Shown here: positions 26,098 through 35,065 of the stretch, piece after piece | How the letters are laid out: the number at the start of each line of letters is the position of its first letter | Position numbering within the stretch: position 1 is the stretch's first letter | Assembly (NCBI RefSeq): GCF_008629685.1 | Contig: NZ_VWSF01000019.1 | Location: 1 to 64,000, forward strand | Origin: Adhaeribacter rhizoryzae | GTDB taxonomy: Bacteria; Bacteroidota; Bacteroidia; Cytophagales; Hymenobacteraceae | Direction: 5' to 3' | DNA: 64,000 nucleotides | The notes under the pieces: generated by a model | What the model was told of the DNA's origin: nothing | Databases searched by the model: none | What the model saw: only the letters and a program-made list of their open reading frames with translations | Program-made: the position numbers and the translations under genes

Positions 26098-26435
26098 TCG
26101 TTTATGTTTTCCACCTTATCCTGCGGCCGTAACTTCTCAGTAAACACGGAATTATCTTCCGCCAATATATAATTCAGGTTATAATCTTCCTTCAGGTAAT
26201 AATTCAGCATCACGAGTAAATTATCAATGGTGCCCCCGCCTGTTTCAATGCGCTGAATAATATTTTGGTTTAAGTTGGTGTAATTGGCCAGCCTGACCTG
26301 GCTTAATTTAGGTTTAATAGCATTGCGGATTTCAGCTAGTCGTTTTCCCACGACTAACTGAAATTCTGCTTTATCTATCGTAATACCGGTATTTCTACTC
26401 GGTATATTATCTATTACTTCCTCCTTATTTTCCAT
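26076..26435 (-). CDS. XRE-type helix-turn-helix regulator (119 aa)
   Basis: Residues about 30-85 form a Cro/C1-type HTH: LAEIRNAIKPKLSQVRLANYTNLNQ, then IIQRIETGGGTIDNLLVMLNYYL. This is the usual S-Q-x-x-L-A-x-x-x-x-x-x-x-x-x-I-x-x-I-E-x-G signature with small variations. It is the last gene of the mob operon, overlapping the coupling-protein gene by 11 bp, and converges on the M23 gene. It is a good candidate for the repressor that recognises the palindromes at 25319 or the GTATAC sites; that link is inference. Confidence 0.78.
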   Translation of the reverse strand: MENKEEVIDNIPSRNTGITIDKAEFQLVVGKRLAEIRNAIKPKLSQVRLANYTNLNQNIIQRIETGGGTIDNLLVMLNYYLKEDYNLNYILAEDNSVFTEKLRPQDKVENINDYFELPE

Positions 26436-28431
26436 TTTCTTTAATCAGATGCTTGGTTTGTTCATTACTTTTTATCCGCTTGATTTCAGCCGTAATTAAA
26501 TTTTGAATATCAGCCTTTATCTGAATATAATTGTTGCGGATGATTTCGTCCATACGATTCTGGCCGGTGCTGTCGGTAAAATTAGTAATTACCGGTATAT
26601 CCTGATACCGGCTTTCTTCTTCCTTTACGGCCTTTACATCTATTTTAATGGTAGCATGAAATACCTTTTGGCTAATTTCCTCTCCCCTATTATCCGCAAC
26701 GGCTCCCACAAACATCCCCTGCGATAAATTGGCTATCTTACTGGCTGGAATCATGCTGTCCAGTTGGGTAGAAGTAGAAGTAGACATACTATCCCGGTTT
26801 ACAGAAATACTTTGGCGTTTCTGCAAGATCCGGCCGAACCTTTCTGATAATTGTTTGGCGCTCTCACCTACTACCTGGCCGGAAAAAATATTACCAATGG
26901 TATTTTTTATAACCGTAGCTTCTGCCCGGCCATAATCCCGCTCTAGCTGGCTAAAATCCTGGAAGCCTAATAAGGTGCTTACTTTATTACTTCTGGCCGT
27001 CGCGATTAGATTATCCAATCCTTTAAAGTAGATAGTGGGTAATTCATCTATGATTACCGAAGTTTTAAGCTTATTTTTTTTATTAATTAATTTAATAATC
27101 CGGGCGTTGTACAAACCAAGGGCTGCGCCGTAAATGGCCTGACGGTCGGGGTTGTTACCGACACATAATATTTTGGGGGCTTCGGGATTATTTAAATCAA
27201 GGGTAAAATCATTTCCGCTCATAACCCAATAAAGCTGTGGTGATGCCAGCCGGGATAAGGGTATACGGGCGCTGGCTATTTGGCCTTCCAGCTGTTCCAT
27301 AGCCCCCCCTTCAAACGCTGAAACGAAAGGCTTAACGTAATTTTCTATTTCCGGATAACTCCCTAAAATAGGAAATATTTCTTCGTACTTCCGGCTTAAA
27401 AATTCGATGGCGTGGGGAAAGGTACAGTAATGGCCGTTTTCGTATAACTTTAAAAACCAGATAATAGACGCCAAAAAATTAATGGGTGATTCTACAAAGA
27501 ACTCACCTTGCTTTTCTATCCATTTTTTATTCAGATTGAGCATGATGGTATAGGCACTTTCGTAGGCATCTACAATATCGGTCATCATAGAAGGAAGCAA
27601 GGGGTTACACCGGTGACTCTTAGCCGGGTTATCAAAGTTAATCACATAAAAACTTGGTTTAACGGGGTACTTGTCGTAGTTTTTCAAAAGGGTATTGTAG
27701 GCAATTCTGGTAAGGTCATCAAACTTATAATCGTAGATATAGATGGCAAAACCTTTGCCAATGTGCTGCTTGATGAACTGGTTAATAACGGCATAAGATT
27801 TTCCGGAACCTGGGGTACCGGTTACGCCGGTTGCCCGGAATGGATTAACTACGTTTATCCAGCCATGGCGCTTCTTTCCTTTTAATTGGTATTCGGTAGG
27901 CAGATTAACAGAAAATTCATTTTCCATCAAAACTTCTTCCTGGGGAAATGATTCGTTTTCTACATTAAAAATATCCTGCATCAGATCATTATGAAAGACC
28001 CTGGAAAGATAGTTGCCGCATTTTAGGAGCATCAAATAGCCCCCGGCTAAGGTGGCCATGTAAAGGAAAGCATTCGGAATCAAAGGAGTTGAAAAATTTA
28101 ATAGCAAATCATTGGCAAAAAATAGGATTAAGCCTAATATCAAATATATCCCGATCTTTTTCCCCGAAATGGTATCGGATTTAACGCCTTTGGTACCCAG
28201 GCAGGAAACACCTAAAAACAGAATACTAGCCAATTTAGAATAAAGCGACTGCTGAAAAAGGCCACTTCCTTTATCTAACTTTTTTAAAATAGAATCTATC
28301 ATGGGGAAGGTCCATCCATTTTCCTGAAAAGCAGAATAACAAAACCAGTAAATATTTAAGAATAGTAAGAATATACTTATTAGACGGGTAAAATCCATCA
28401 GCTTGGATAAGGCTCGTTGATCTTCGTGCAT
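26425..28431 (-). CDS. mobC: Type IV coupling protein, TraG/VirD4 family, MobC-like (668 aa)
   Basis: Membrane ATPase that brings the relaxase-DNA complex to the transfer channel. The N-terminal part has several transmembrane helices (LISIFLLFLNIYWFCYSAF, then LYSKLASILFLGVSCL, IYLILGLILFFANDLLL, AFLYMATLAGGYLMLL). The cytoplasmic ATPase follows with Walker A GVTGTPGSGKSY at about residue 202 and Walker B SVIIDELPTI at about residue 457. The C-terminus is helical. Length and layout match Bacteroides MobC/TraG coupling proteins. It lies 198 bp downstream of mobB and overlaps the XRE gene by 11 bp. Confidence 0.9.
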   Translation of the reverse strand: MHEDQRALSKLMDFTRLISIFLLFLNIYWFCYSAFQENGWTFPMIDSILKKLDKGSGLFQQSLYSKLASILFLGVSCLGTKGVKSDTISGKKIGIYLILGLILFFANDLLLNFSTPLIPNAFLYMATLAGGYLMLLKCGNYLSRVFHNDLMQDIFNVENESFPQEEVLMENEFSVNLPTEYQLKGKKRHGWINVVNPFRATGVTGTPGSGKSYAVINQFIKQHIGKGFAIYIYDYKFDDLTRIAYNTLLKNYDKYPVKPSFYVINFDNPAKSHRCNPLLPSMMTDIVDAYESAYTIMLNLNKKWIEKQGEFFVESPINFLASIIWFLKLYENGHYCTFPHAIEFLSRKYEEIFPILGSYPEIENYVKPFVSAFEGGAMEQLEGQIASARIPLSRLASPQLYWVMSGNDFTLDLNNPEAPKILCVGNNPDRQAIYGAALGLYNARIIKLINKKNKLKTSVIIDELPTIYFKGLDNLIATARSNKVSTLLGFQDFSQLERDYGRAEATVIKNTIGNIFSGQVVGESAKQLSERFGRILQKRQSISVNRDSMSTSTSTQLDSMIPASKIANLSQGMFVGAVADNRGEEISQKVFHATIKIDVKAVKEEESRYQDIPVITNFTDSTGQNRMDEIIRNNYIQIKADIQNLITAEIKRIKSNEQTKHLIKENGK

Positions 28432-28629
28432 TTCCTTAATGAATTAAGTTTAAATAAGATTTCTTGGCTTGAAAACTGGTTTTAAAGCCGAATCAGGCAA
28501 GAGCCTTAGCAAACGTATAAGACGGCTGGCAAAAAATCACATTATTCCCAGGGGCCTGGCATTATTTAGATTCTTTTGCTAACTTCGAAAATATTTACTT
28601 TATCAGTTATAATATTTCTTTTTCGGTTA

Positions 28630-31074
28630 TCACCAACGGGGGCGCCGCCGTTTCTTCCGCCTGTTTTGCTCCGGCTTATGCTCTTCATTTTCTCCACTTT
28701 CTCTTCCGAAAACAGCATCCGCTAAATTATTAAACAATTGGCCGAAACCTTCTAATAATTTTGCTCCTTGCATGGCTTCCGTACTGTAGCGATTGGTGAG
28801 GGGCGTATTTTGACTTGGTTCCCGTAGCGTATCTGCCGGGTATCCCACAATCTCTTTTAAAATTACCGGAATCAAATCCTTGGCTTGAATTTTTTCCGCA
28901 TGTCCGCTTTCGTTTTTAAGTTTAAGAAAATCCGTAATGCGTTTCTCAATTTGTTCGCCTAACGGTTTATTCATTTTATGAATTAAACTTAATACGTGAT
29001 TCGTAGCTTTTAGATCATTTTTTTGTAGAGCTTGATGGAGCCTTACAATCAGGCCGTACTTGGGCGAAATCTTAACTTCACCGGTTTGCAACGGCCGGAA
29101 TACCAGTTTACGCATACGGGCGGCCGTCTGGTAGGTAAAATTGTTAGCTTTCAGGTATTCCGTAATTTTGGTGCCGGCTTTCACAAAGGTGGTTTCGGGT
29201 AATTTATAAAAACCAATATGGAAAGAAATTATTTCGCCCTGCTGGTTGGTTTCCGGCTTTATAAGTAAGCCATTTTCCAGAATTTTAGAAATAGTTTGGT
29301 TATAATTTAAACCATTATCCAAGTTCCGGAAAAAGCCATCTACATAGTTTAAATTGGCGTGGCTGTAGAGTAAATGTTTATCCGAACTGGTGAAGTAAGG
29401 CAATAGGGGCGAACGCGGCAGAAAGTTTATTTTATCAGCCAGTTTCAAACGGGTATAATCCCGCTCCTCTTGGGGAAGGCTTAGCACTTTTATAATATTT
29501 CGGTCAATTTTATCCAATACCGGAATTTCCGAGGCACTAACCGCTAACTTCTCCCCGGTTGCCGGCGTGCTGAATAAATTAAAAAGCGTAGTTTTAGGCA
29601 CGGTATACCCGACCTCCTGGCTCTTAGCCGGATGGATGAACAAATCTTCGCCTTTTTGGGAGAAAGTAATATTATTAGCATAGAGGAAGCTTAATTTTTG
29701 CTTTAAGGTTAACGCCTGGTTCCGCTGAATAAAATCAAGTAGGGCCGGTGTATTCGCCTTAAAATAGCCGGTTTCCTTTTCCTGTACTTTGGGTAACTGC
29801 TTATGGCGGTAGGTTATAAAATTATCTACTGCTAACCGGGCCTGGTTGACCTGCATGAGGGGGAGTTGATTTTGCAATTGCAAAATGAATTCTTCTGCTA
29901 ACCCCGGCAATGCTTTTATCAGGCCGCTTTCATAATAAAACTTTTCATCCGTCTTCCGGTGTTCGTTATAAATGCGGATTAAATGCTTATTCGCTTTTTG
30001 CAGATCCTGGACGGATAAGGTAGTATCCGTAAACCGTTGGTTTAAGGTATGGGCAGAAAATGCTTTGCCTAAATTCCGGCCATTGAGGACTATTTTAGTT
30101 TGGGTATCAATAAAGGTAATGCCGTACAGGCGGTTTTCCTTGCTCTGGCGGCATACCGTTTGTATCCCCTGGCGATTTAAATGGTTTTTGAAATCGGTCT
30201 GGGTAATATACGGATAAGCTTGCAGTACGCCTTTAATCTTTTGGCTAAGGAGGGCTTTTACGTTGCTTTCCCTTATTTGCTTTTCGTCCTGATTAAACTT
30301 ATCCCGCAAAGCGGTTAAACCCACTTTCTTATCTATGGCACTGGCTTTAATACGGGTGCTCACCTTCTCTCCTGCTGGATTAATAACGGCGTAAAATAAT
30401 CCTAAGGTTTTATCCGGTTCTTGCTGGTCTTTTACTTCCTCTAGCGTGACATTATACTGATTTAACAAGGTTTTAAATTCCGTTAAAGAAGTGCATTTAT
30501 AATCCCTGGTGGCGGACCGTACCACGGCGGCAATGGCGCTTTTTGTATCCGTCTTACCATATTCAATAGCCGAAATATTAATAGGTGCAAAAATATTTTC
30601 GCGGTTCTTAATTTTATCTCCAGCTTTAATCAGGCCGTACTTTACTTCCAGATCTTTCCGGATTTCTTCCGAACGGAAACGGTCATTAGAGGTACTTATA
30701 GCTTTTCCGTTCAGGCCAACACTCACCGAAACCAAATGAATATGGGTACGCTCTATATCTTCGTGTTTATAAATGATAAACGGTTGCTGGCCGTAATTCA
30801 TACGCTCCAGGTACTCCCGGCCAATAGCCGTTAGTTGCTCGTCGCTTAATTTATCATCTGGATCAGGATTTAAGGATACGTGAAAAGTTGGTTTGCTAAT
30901 TTTAGAATTCAGGTTAAGATACGCCTGGAAGGCCTGTATCTTATCCTTTAAAGTTAATTCGTCCGGAGATTTTACATCGTTTATTAACTGTGCATAAAGA
31001 ATACTAGACTTTTCCTTTTCGTTATAATTCAACAGACCCATTATATCCTTACCCCGTATTATCCTTGCAACCAT
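28630..31074 (-). CDS. mobB: Relaxase, MobB-type mobilisation nuclease (814 aa)
   Basis: Nicks oriT and stays attached to the transferred strand. The N-terminal 260 residues are a Relaxase/Mob nuclease domain: Tyr17 in GLLNYNEKEK is the candidate catalytic tyrosine, and the metal-binding HxH motif is seen as KHEDIERTHIHLVSV (His104, His111, His113). The long C-terminal region (about 270-814) is helical and Lys-rich, typical of MobP-type relaxases of Bacteroidota. It overlaps mobA by 16 bp. The 16-bp palindrome TTTTGCAATTGCAAAA lies within it (29870-29885). Function is secure at family level; the nick site is unknown. Confidence 0.92.
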   Translation of the reverse strand: MVARIIRGKDIMGLLNYNEKEKSSILYAQLINDVKSPDELTLKDKIQAFQAYLNLNSKISKPTFHVSLNPDPDDKLSDEQLTAIGREYLERMNYGQQPFIIYKHEDIERTHIHLVSVSVGLNGKAISTSNDRFRSEEIRKDLEVKYGLIKAGDKIKNRENIFAPINISAIEYGKTDTKSAIAAVVRSATRDYKCTSLTEFKTLLNQYNVTLEEVKDQQEPDKTLGLFYAVINPAGEKVSTRIKASAIDKKVGLTALRDKFNQDEKQIRESNVKALLSQKIKGVLQAYPYITQTDFKNHLNRQGIQTVCRQSKENRLYGITFIDTQTKIVLNGRNLGKAFSAHTLNQRFTDTTLSVQDLQKANKHLIRIYNEHRKTDEKFYYESGLIKALPGLAEEFILQLQNQLPLMQVNQARLAVDNFITYRHKQLPKVQEKETGYFKANTPALLDFIQRNQALTLKQKLSFLYANNITFSQKGEDLFIHPAKSQEVGYTVPKTTLFNLFSTPATGEKLAVSASEIPVLDKIDRNIIKVLSLPQEERDYTRLKLADKINFLPRSPLLPYFTSSDKHLLYSHANLNYVDGFFRNLDNGLNYNQTISKILENGLLIKPETNQQGEIISFHIGFYKLPETTFVKAGTKITEYLKANNFTYQTAARMRKLVFRPLQTGEVKISPKYGLIVRLHQALQKNDLKATNHVLSLIHKMNKPLGEQIEKRITDFLKLKNESGHAEKIQAKDLIPVILKEIVGYPADTLREPSQNTPLTNRYSTEAMQGAKLLEGFGQLFNNLADAVFGRESGENEEHKPEQNRRKKRRRPRW
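29870..29885. repeat. 16-bp palindrome TTTTGCAATTGCAAAA inside mobB
   Basis: Identical to the 16-mer at 19191-19206; the 12-bp core TTGCAATTGCAA also occurs at 17745-17756 in fic. A specific 12-bp palindrome is not expected three times in 64 kb by chance, but no binding protein is known for it here. Confidence 0.5.
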
Positions 31075-31508
31075 TTTTCCCTTAACTTTAAAACAATCTG
31101 AAAGAAGTGTTCCTGAGTATGCTCTAAATTTTCAGTTAATGCGATTAGCTTTTTAACTTCTGAGGGTACGGGTCTGGTATCTGTTAAAGAGTTAATTTTT
31201 TTCACCACCTGGTTATAATTCGTGCCGATAGCTTTTATCTCCCGAATTAAATTCTGGATTTCCGTTACCAATGTAATACTCAAACTATCTCTTATAGCTA
31301 ACTTCTGCTGAAACATGATATCATAATACATATCCGTTTTACTCTTATAATTTGAATTTTTAAAACGGGTATCCATCAATTGGAAATCTTCTTCGGTGAC
31401 CCTAAAGTGTATTTCGCAAGAAGCGCGCTCTTTAGCTGACTTCGGCTTTCTCCCTCCCCTACCCTTTTTCTTATCAACTGGTTTTTCTTCTTTATCCATA
31501 CTGCTCAA
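31059..31508 (-). CDS. mobA: MobA relaxosome accessory protein (149 aa)
   Basis: Small basic DNA-binding accessory protein of the relaxosome. A Lys/Gly/Arg-rich N-terminus (KKGRGGRKPKSAKERAS) precedes a ribbon-helix-helix-like region, EIHFRVTEEDFQLMDTRFKNSNYKSKTDMYYDIMFQ. The C-terminal helix (IQNLIREIKAIGTNYNQVVKKIN) is the pattern of the plasmid mobilisation relaxosome protein family. It is the first gene of the mobA-mobB-mobC-xre operon, and the putative oriT lies just upstream, as in other Bacteroidota mobilisable elements. Confidence 0.85.
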   Translation of the reverse strand: MSSMDKEEKPVDKKKGRGGRKPKSAKERASCEIHFRVTEEDFQLMDTRFKNSNYKSKTDMYYDIMFQQKLAIRDSLSITLVTEIQNLIREIKAIGTNYNQVVKKINSLTDTRPVPSEVKKLIALTENLEHTQEHFFQIVLKLREKWLQG

Positions 31509-31547
31509 ATTTTTAGAAAGCGACTTTGGAGCGATTTAGATTTCTGG

Positions 31548-31640
31548 CATTAGCAAACCCGGTAAGGCCCGTTAGGGTTTTTGTGGAACAAAAACATATC
31601 TTGCTTTTTGCTATCGCAAAACCCCAGATTATATACTGCT
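31548..31640. other. oriT: Putative origin of transfer (oriT)
   Basis: Just upstream of mobA are two perfect inverted repeats. The first is TTTTTGT (31578-31584) / ACAAAAA (31588-31594) with loop GGA; the second is TTTTGC (31606-31611) / GCAAAA (31616-31621) with loop TATC. Paired small hairpins next to the mobA start are the usual oriT layout, and the surrounding sequence looks like a conserved stretch seen upstream of MobA in related elements (recollection, not checked). An 83-codon open frame through this stretch is probably not a gene; its apparent conservation would reflect oriT. Confidence 0.65.
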
Positions 31641-31769
31641 TCCCTGGTGGAAAGTTTACCATTTTAAGTAAGGCTGGAGGGAAATAAAACACAAAAATAA
31701 AGGACTGGAAAAAAACAGGTTTATATAAAGCAATATCCATGTAAATATAGAAACAAAGAAACAAATATA

Positions 31770-32600
31770 AAACCCTAGTGTAGGTATTAAATGCAAACCG
31801 ATAAACAAATATTTATGTAGATCAGGATACAAATGTTTAAGGATAACAGGATACCGATAAACACCCCTTTAAAGATACCAGGAAAAAGGTATACAGCGAT
31901 AACACTATACCAATAAACAAATGTTTAAAGATACCACAAAATAAGTAGTTAGAGATAGCAGGATATCTATTATCCTACTTTTATATAAACCTGGAAACAA
32001 ATAGTTAAAGATAACAATATAACTATAAACCCAGGTTCAACGATGCAGGTAATTAAGGACAAAAATAAACACATTGAAATACATTTAAAGGAATCGAGAA
32101 TTATATATAAAAATAAAAATATGGATATATGTATGCAGATACAGGTAGGTATAGGTTAAAATTTTTAAATTTATAATGGCATCTAGGTATCCCTATTAAA
32201 ATAAACATGTAAACCCGAGAAAATTGATTCATACATATACAAATACATGGGTTTAGTTTAACCTTTATACATATATAATTGTTTAAACAGATATTTTTTT
32301 TGATATACATACTTAAAGGTATACATAGATATGTTTACCAAGCTTTATATAAACAAAGAGGTACGTTTAAATATTTTACAAGGTATGCTGGTTTACCTTT
32401 TTATAGATTTAGGTATATCTGTATTAATGGAAACAAATGTATAGGTATTTAGAGGCATCCATTTATATAGGACAATTTATAAACTTAATTCCTGGTTAAT
32501 ATTTACCGGGAATTACATACTTTTGGGTTTATATAAATCCGGGTTTGGATAAATCACTTTAAATAACAACCTAGGTTTATATAAACCTATTTAACTATAT
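31770..32600. repeat. AT-rich repeat region between mob and tra genes
   Basis: About 830 bp with no credible gene and strong low-complexity character. Degenerate direct repeats of the type GATACC-RATAAACAAATG-TTTAAAGATA recur at about 55-bp spacing from 31797 to 32010. TTTATATAAA palindromes occur at 31980, 32344, 32528 and 32576, plus one at 31720 just outside. GGTATACA occurs near 31891 and 32311. Possible uses are a centromere-like ParA/TraB site, a regulatory region for divergent mob and tra operons, or an easily melted transfer region. Confidence 0.55.
32573..32588. promoter_or_regulatory. Perfect 16-bp palindrome upstream of traA
   Basis: AGGTTTATATAAACCT is a perfect palindrome 30 bp before the traA/parA ATG, the best copy of the TTTATATAAA motif repeated through the upstream region. 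Placement suggests an autoregulatory operator or a partition/relaxosome binding site. Confidence 0.55.
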
Positions 32601-32618
32601 TAATTTGTCTTTTATTTT

Positions 32619-33371
32619 ATGGCTAAAGAAACCAAATTCATTTCCTTTTTTAATCAAAAGGGTGGGGTAGGAAAAACAACCTTGGAAATACTAGTGGCTA
32701 GCTATTGTCATAGTGTCCTGGATTTGAATGTCGGCATTGTGGATGCTGACTTTCCGCAACATAGTGTTCAAAAGTTAAGGGAAGATGAGATTAGCTTGGT
32801 TCGCACCCAAACGTCCTACCAAAATGCCTTTAAAGAGCAGGGGAAAAAAGTATATCCGATTATACCGAGCAATCCTGGTGAAGCGCTGACCGATTTAAGC
32901 CAATTTGAAAATACGGAGGAACCCTTTGATATTGTTTTTGTGGATTTACCCGGCACGGTTAATACCAGCGGTGTTTTGTCTACCATTAGCAAGCTGGACC
33001 ATATTTTTATCCCGCTCATCGCCGATCAGCTGGTAGTTAAAAGCAGTCTTGAGTTTGGCCTGCTGGTAAACCAGAATTTCATTGGTAAACCGGGAATTAA
33101 CTTAAAAAGCCTACATTTCTTATGGAACAACGTGGTTAAATCAGAAAAATCAAATTTGTACACCGCCACCGAAAAGGTAGTTACCAAGGCGGGCATGCAT
33201 ATTTTAAAAACCCAACTTTATCAAAGTGTCAAATTCCGGAAACCTGAATTTCGCTCCACCATTTTCCCCATGGAAGCCCACCTGCTGAAAGACACCAATA
33301 TGGTTCCCTTAATTGAGGAGATTCTTACAGTTATTGGCGTTTCTGTTGCACCTGTTACACTTACTGTTTAA
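32619..33371 (+). CDS. traA: ParA/TraA-family ATPase (250 aa)
   Basis: A deviant Walker ATPase of the ParA/MinD group. The P-loop FFNQKGGVGKTT lies at residues about 10-21 (signature Lys14), switch I DADFPQHS at about 46-53, and the Walker B-like FDIVFVDLPG at about 107-116. It is the first gene of the tra region and is followed by a DUF3408 protein, the traA-traB pair of CTnDOT-like elements. It may partition the plasmid or position the transfer machinery; the sequence cannot decide between these. Palindromes upstream (32573-32588 and others) are candidate binding sites. Confidence 0.88.
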   Translation: MAKETKFISFFNQKGGVGKTTLEILVASYCHSVLDLNVGIVDADFPQHSVQKLREDEISLVRTQTSYQNAFKEQGKKVYPIIPSNPGEALTDLSQFENTEEPFDIVFVDLPGTVNTSGVLSTISKLDHIFIPLIADQLVVKSSLEFGLLVNQNFIGKPGINLKSLHFLWNNVVKSEKSNLYTATEKVVTKAGMHILKTQLYQSVKFRKPEFRSTIFPMEAHLLKDTNMVPLIEEILTVIGVSVAPVTLTV

Positions 33372-33381
33372 TTTAGCTCAT

Positions 33382-33945
33382 ATGGCAAAGAATAATAAGA
33401 AAAAATTTAATGATGATACTCCTTTCGATGAAAGCCTGTTAATTGGCAGTTTAAGCGGATTTAATTCAAATTTTACCAGCAACAAAAATAATTCGCCGGA
33501 TATGGCCAGGGGAGGGGAGGGGCAGGCCGAAACGGCGGCGGCGGAACCCAAATCTGGCCCGGAGGACCTAGAACTCCTGGATTCCGCTGCCGGGAAGGCA
33601 AAAGAAAGCAAAGGAGAAAATAAGGAGCAGGTGCCTGTTCCGGATTTAGACACCGCCATTTCCCCCGGTGCGGTTACCCCGGAAATAAAACCTAATTTAA
33701 AACCGGGTTCTAAACCTAAATCAGGTAAGGGGTGGGAGCATAGCCGCTTTTTAACGCCTACTTCCGGGCGCAAGGAAGAAACCGTATATATTTCAGCTGA
33801 CCTTAAAAAGCGAATTCGGGCGGTTCTTCTTTATTCTGGACTCAACAGCATCGCCATGGCTGATTATCTGGAAAATATATTAGTGGAACACTTTGAAAGA
33901 TACGGAACCGATATTGAAGAATTAAGAAGGAAATTTATGGAATAG
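33382..33945 (+). CDS. traB: DUF3408 protein, TraB-like (187 aa)
   Basis: Partner of the ParA-like protein. A disordered, Gly/Pro/Glu-rich N-terminal half is followed by a C-terminal DUF3408 domain, EETVYISADLKKRIRAVLLYSG then IAMADYLENILVEHFERYGTDIEEL. This is a ribbon-helix-helix-like fold likely to bind DNA. The frame extends back to 33313 inside traA, but the ATG at 33382 (MAKNNKKKFNDD) is 10 bp after the traA stop and gives the natural N-terminus. It is followed by a strong terminator at 33976-34020. The repetitive GC-rich middle (GGEGQAETAAAEP) differs in composition from the neighbours. Confidence 0.8.
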   Translation: MAKNNKKKFNDDTPFDESLLIGSLSGFNSNFTSNKNNSPDMARGGEGQAETAAAEPKSGPEDLELLDSAAGKAKESKGENKEQVPVPDLDTAISPGAVTPEIKPNLKPGSKPKSGKGWEHSRFLTPTSGRKEETVYISADLKKRIRAVLLYSGLNSIAMADYLENILVEHFERYGTDIEELRRKFME

Positions 33946-33975
33946 GAGAGGGGCACCAAAATACCTTTTTCTGCT

Positions 33976-34020
33976 AATGGCTACTTCGGCATTGATTCCG
34001 TTAGTAGCCATTTTTTTTTG
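33976..34020 (+). terminator. Terminator after traAB
   Basis: AATGGCTACT (33976-33985) pairs perfectly with AGTAGCCATT (34003-34012), followed by a run of T to 34019. It separates traAB from the traE-N operon. Confidence 0.85.
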
Positions 34021-34298
34021 CTATTTATTCTCTTAACCAATTTATAATAAAATTATTAAAAATAATTCATCTTGTAAATAATTATTATCGTATAAATTTC
34101 ATTATTACATAGTAGGCGGCACCACACAAAGAAGTAATTTTCATATTAATTTACCTATATATTTAAAATAAAGCTTGTTTTATAGTATTGCTTTTATTTT
34201 TTATTTGTTTTAACTTAGTAAGATCACTAATTAAAATTATTTATTAAGTGAATTATTTATATACTTAAAAGGCAGGTATAAACATAAATTTTACAAAT
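34021..34298. other. AT-rich promoter region of the tra operon
   Basis: About 280 bp of strongly AT-rich sequence without a gene. It must hold the promoter for the long traE-N operon. No inverted repeat of clear strength was noticed. Confidence 0.4.
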
Positions 34299-35039
34299 AT
34301 GTTTGCTGGTATTACTTGGGTTCAATTTGGTCTGTTTATATTAGTTGCGGTTATCCTCTACTATAGTATTATATTATTCATCTACTACCGATCCGAGATA
34401 TTTGGCACGCTCCGTAAAACCAGTGCCCCTTCTGATCTGATTCCTTCTTCTGCAGCAATGACTTTTTCCGTTCATTCAGCTATTGGTGCCACGGCCGATT
34501 ACGGCAATGATATTTCCTCTCCTCCTGGGTCTGACAGTTTTAAGAATAATGACACTGAAAATCCTCCTGCTTCAGATGAGCCCAATAATGATCCCGCACA
34601 GGAAGAAGATTCAGATCTAACCGGTGAATATTGGAAGGGTGAAGAAAACCTAGCAGAAATACAAGAGCAGGAAGAAGATCTGTACTTTATGGATGATATC
34701 GACCTGGAAGAACAATTTATTCCTTTTGCTGCGGGTGATGCGGTAGAATTCGTAACAGGTGGGATTGTCCTGGCGGATCTAAACCAAACGGTAGAGCTGT
34801 TAACCCAGGAAGAAATTACGGATACCGAAAAAGGGCAACTGTCAAAAAACCTGGAAATAATGGAAGATACGCTTTTACTCCAAACCCTGATGACAGACAA
34901 TGTACGAGCAAAGGCCCGGGTAGAACTACTTTTAAATGAAGCTTTATGGGAGGAAGAGGCTCCTCCTAAGGAGCCGCAGGAAATCAAAGATTCCTTTTCT
35001 GATCTTGATGTAAAAAAATTGCTTAAACAAGTTCATTAA
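34299..35039 (+). CDS. Acidic membrane-anchored protein, first gene of the tra operon (246 aa)
   Basis: Not assigned to a named family. A single N-terminal transmembrane helix (TWVQFGLFILVAVILYYSIILFIYY, residues about 5-29) is followed by a long acidic, probably disordered cytoplasmic region rich in Asp, Glu, Pro and Ser. A helical C-terminal half follows (VLADLNQTVELLTQEEITDTEKGQLSKNLEIMEDTLLLQTL). Its position directly before traE corresponds to traC/traD in CTnDOT-type operons, so a transfer-apparatus or regulatory role is likely. Spacing to traE is 26 bp. Confidence 0.65.
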   Translation: MFAGITWVQFGLFILVAVILYYSIILFIYYRSEIFGTLRKTSAPSDLIPSSAAMTFSVHSAIGATADYGNDISSPPGSDSFKNNDTENPPASDEPNNDPAQEEDSDLTGEYWKGEENLAEIQEQEEDLYFMDDIDLEEQFIPFAAGDAVEFVTGGIVLADLNQTVELLTQEEITDTEKGQLSKNLEIMEDTLLLQTLMTDNVRAKARVELLLNEALWEEEAPPKEPQEIKDSFSDLDVKKLLKQVH

Positions 35040-35065
35040 TTTTTTACCACCTAATTTTTAAAAAC

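Noticed and set aside
31513-31764. 83-codon minus-strand open frame upstream of mobA
   Set aside because: It overlaps the two oriT-like hairpins, has no recognisable domain and its translated sequence is better explained by a non-coding transfer origin.
33313-33381. Upstream in-frame extension of the DUF3408 gene
   Set aside because: It would overlap traA and adds a hydrophobic His/Leu run that is the shifted reading of the traA end; the ATG at 33382 is better.
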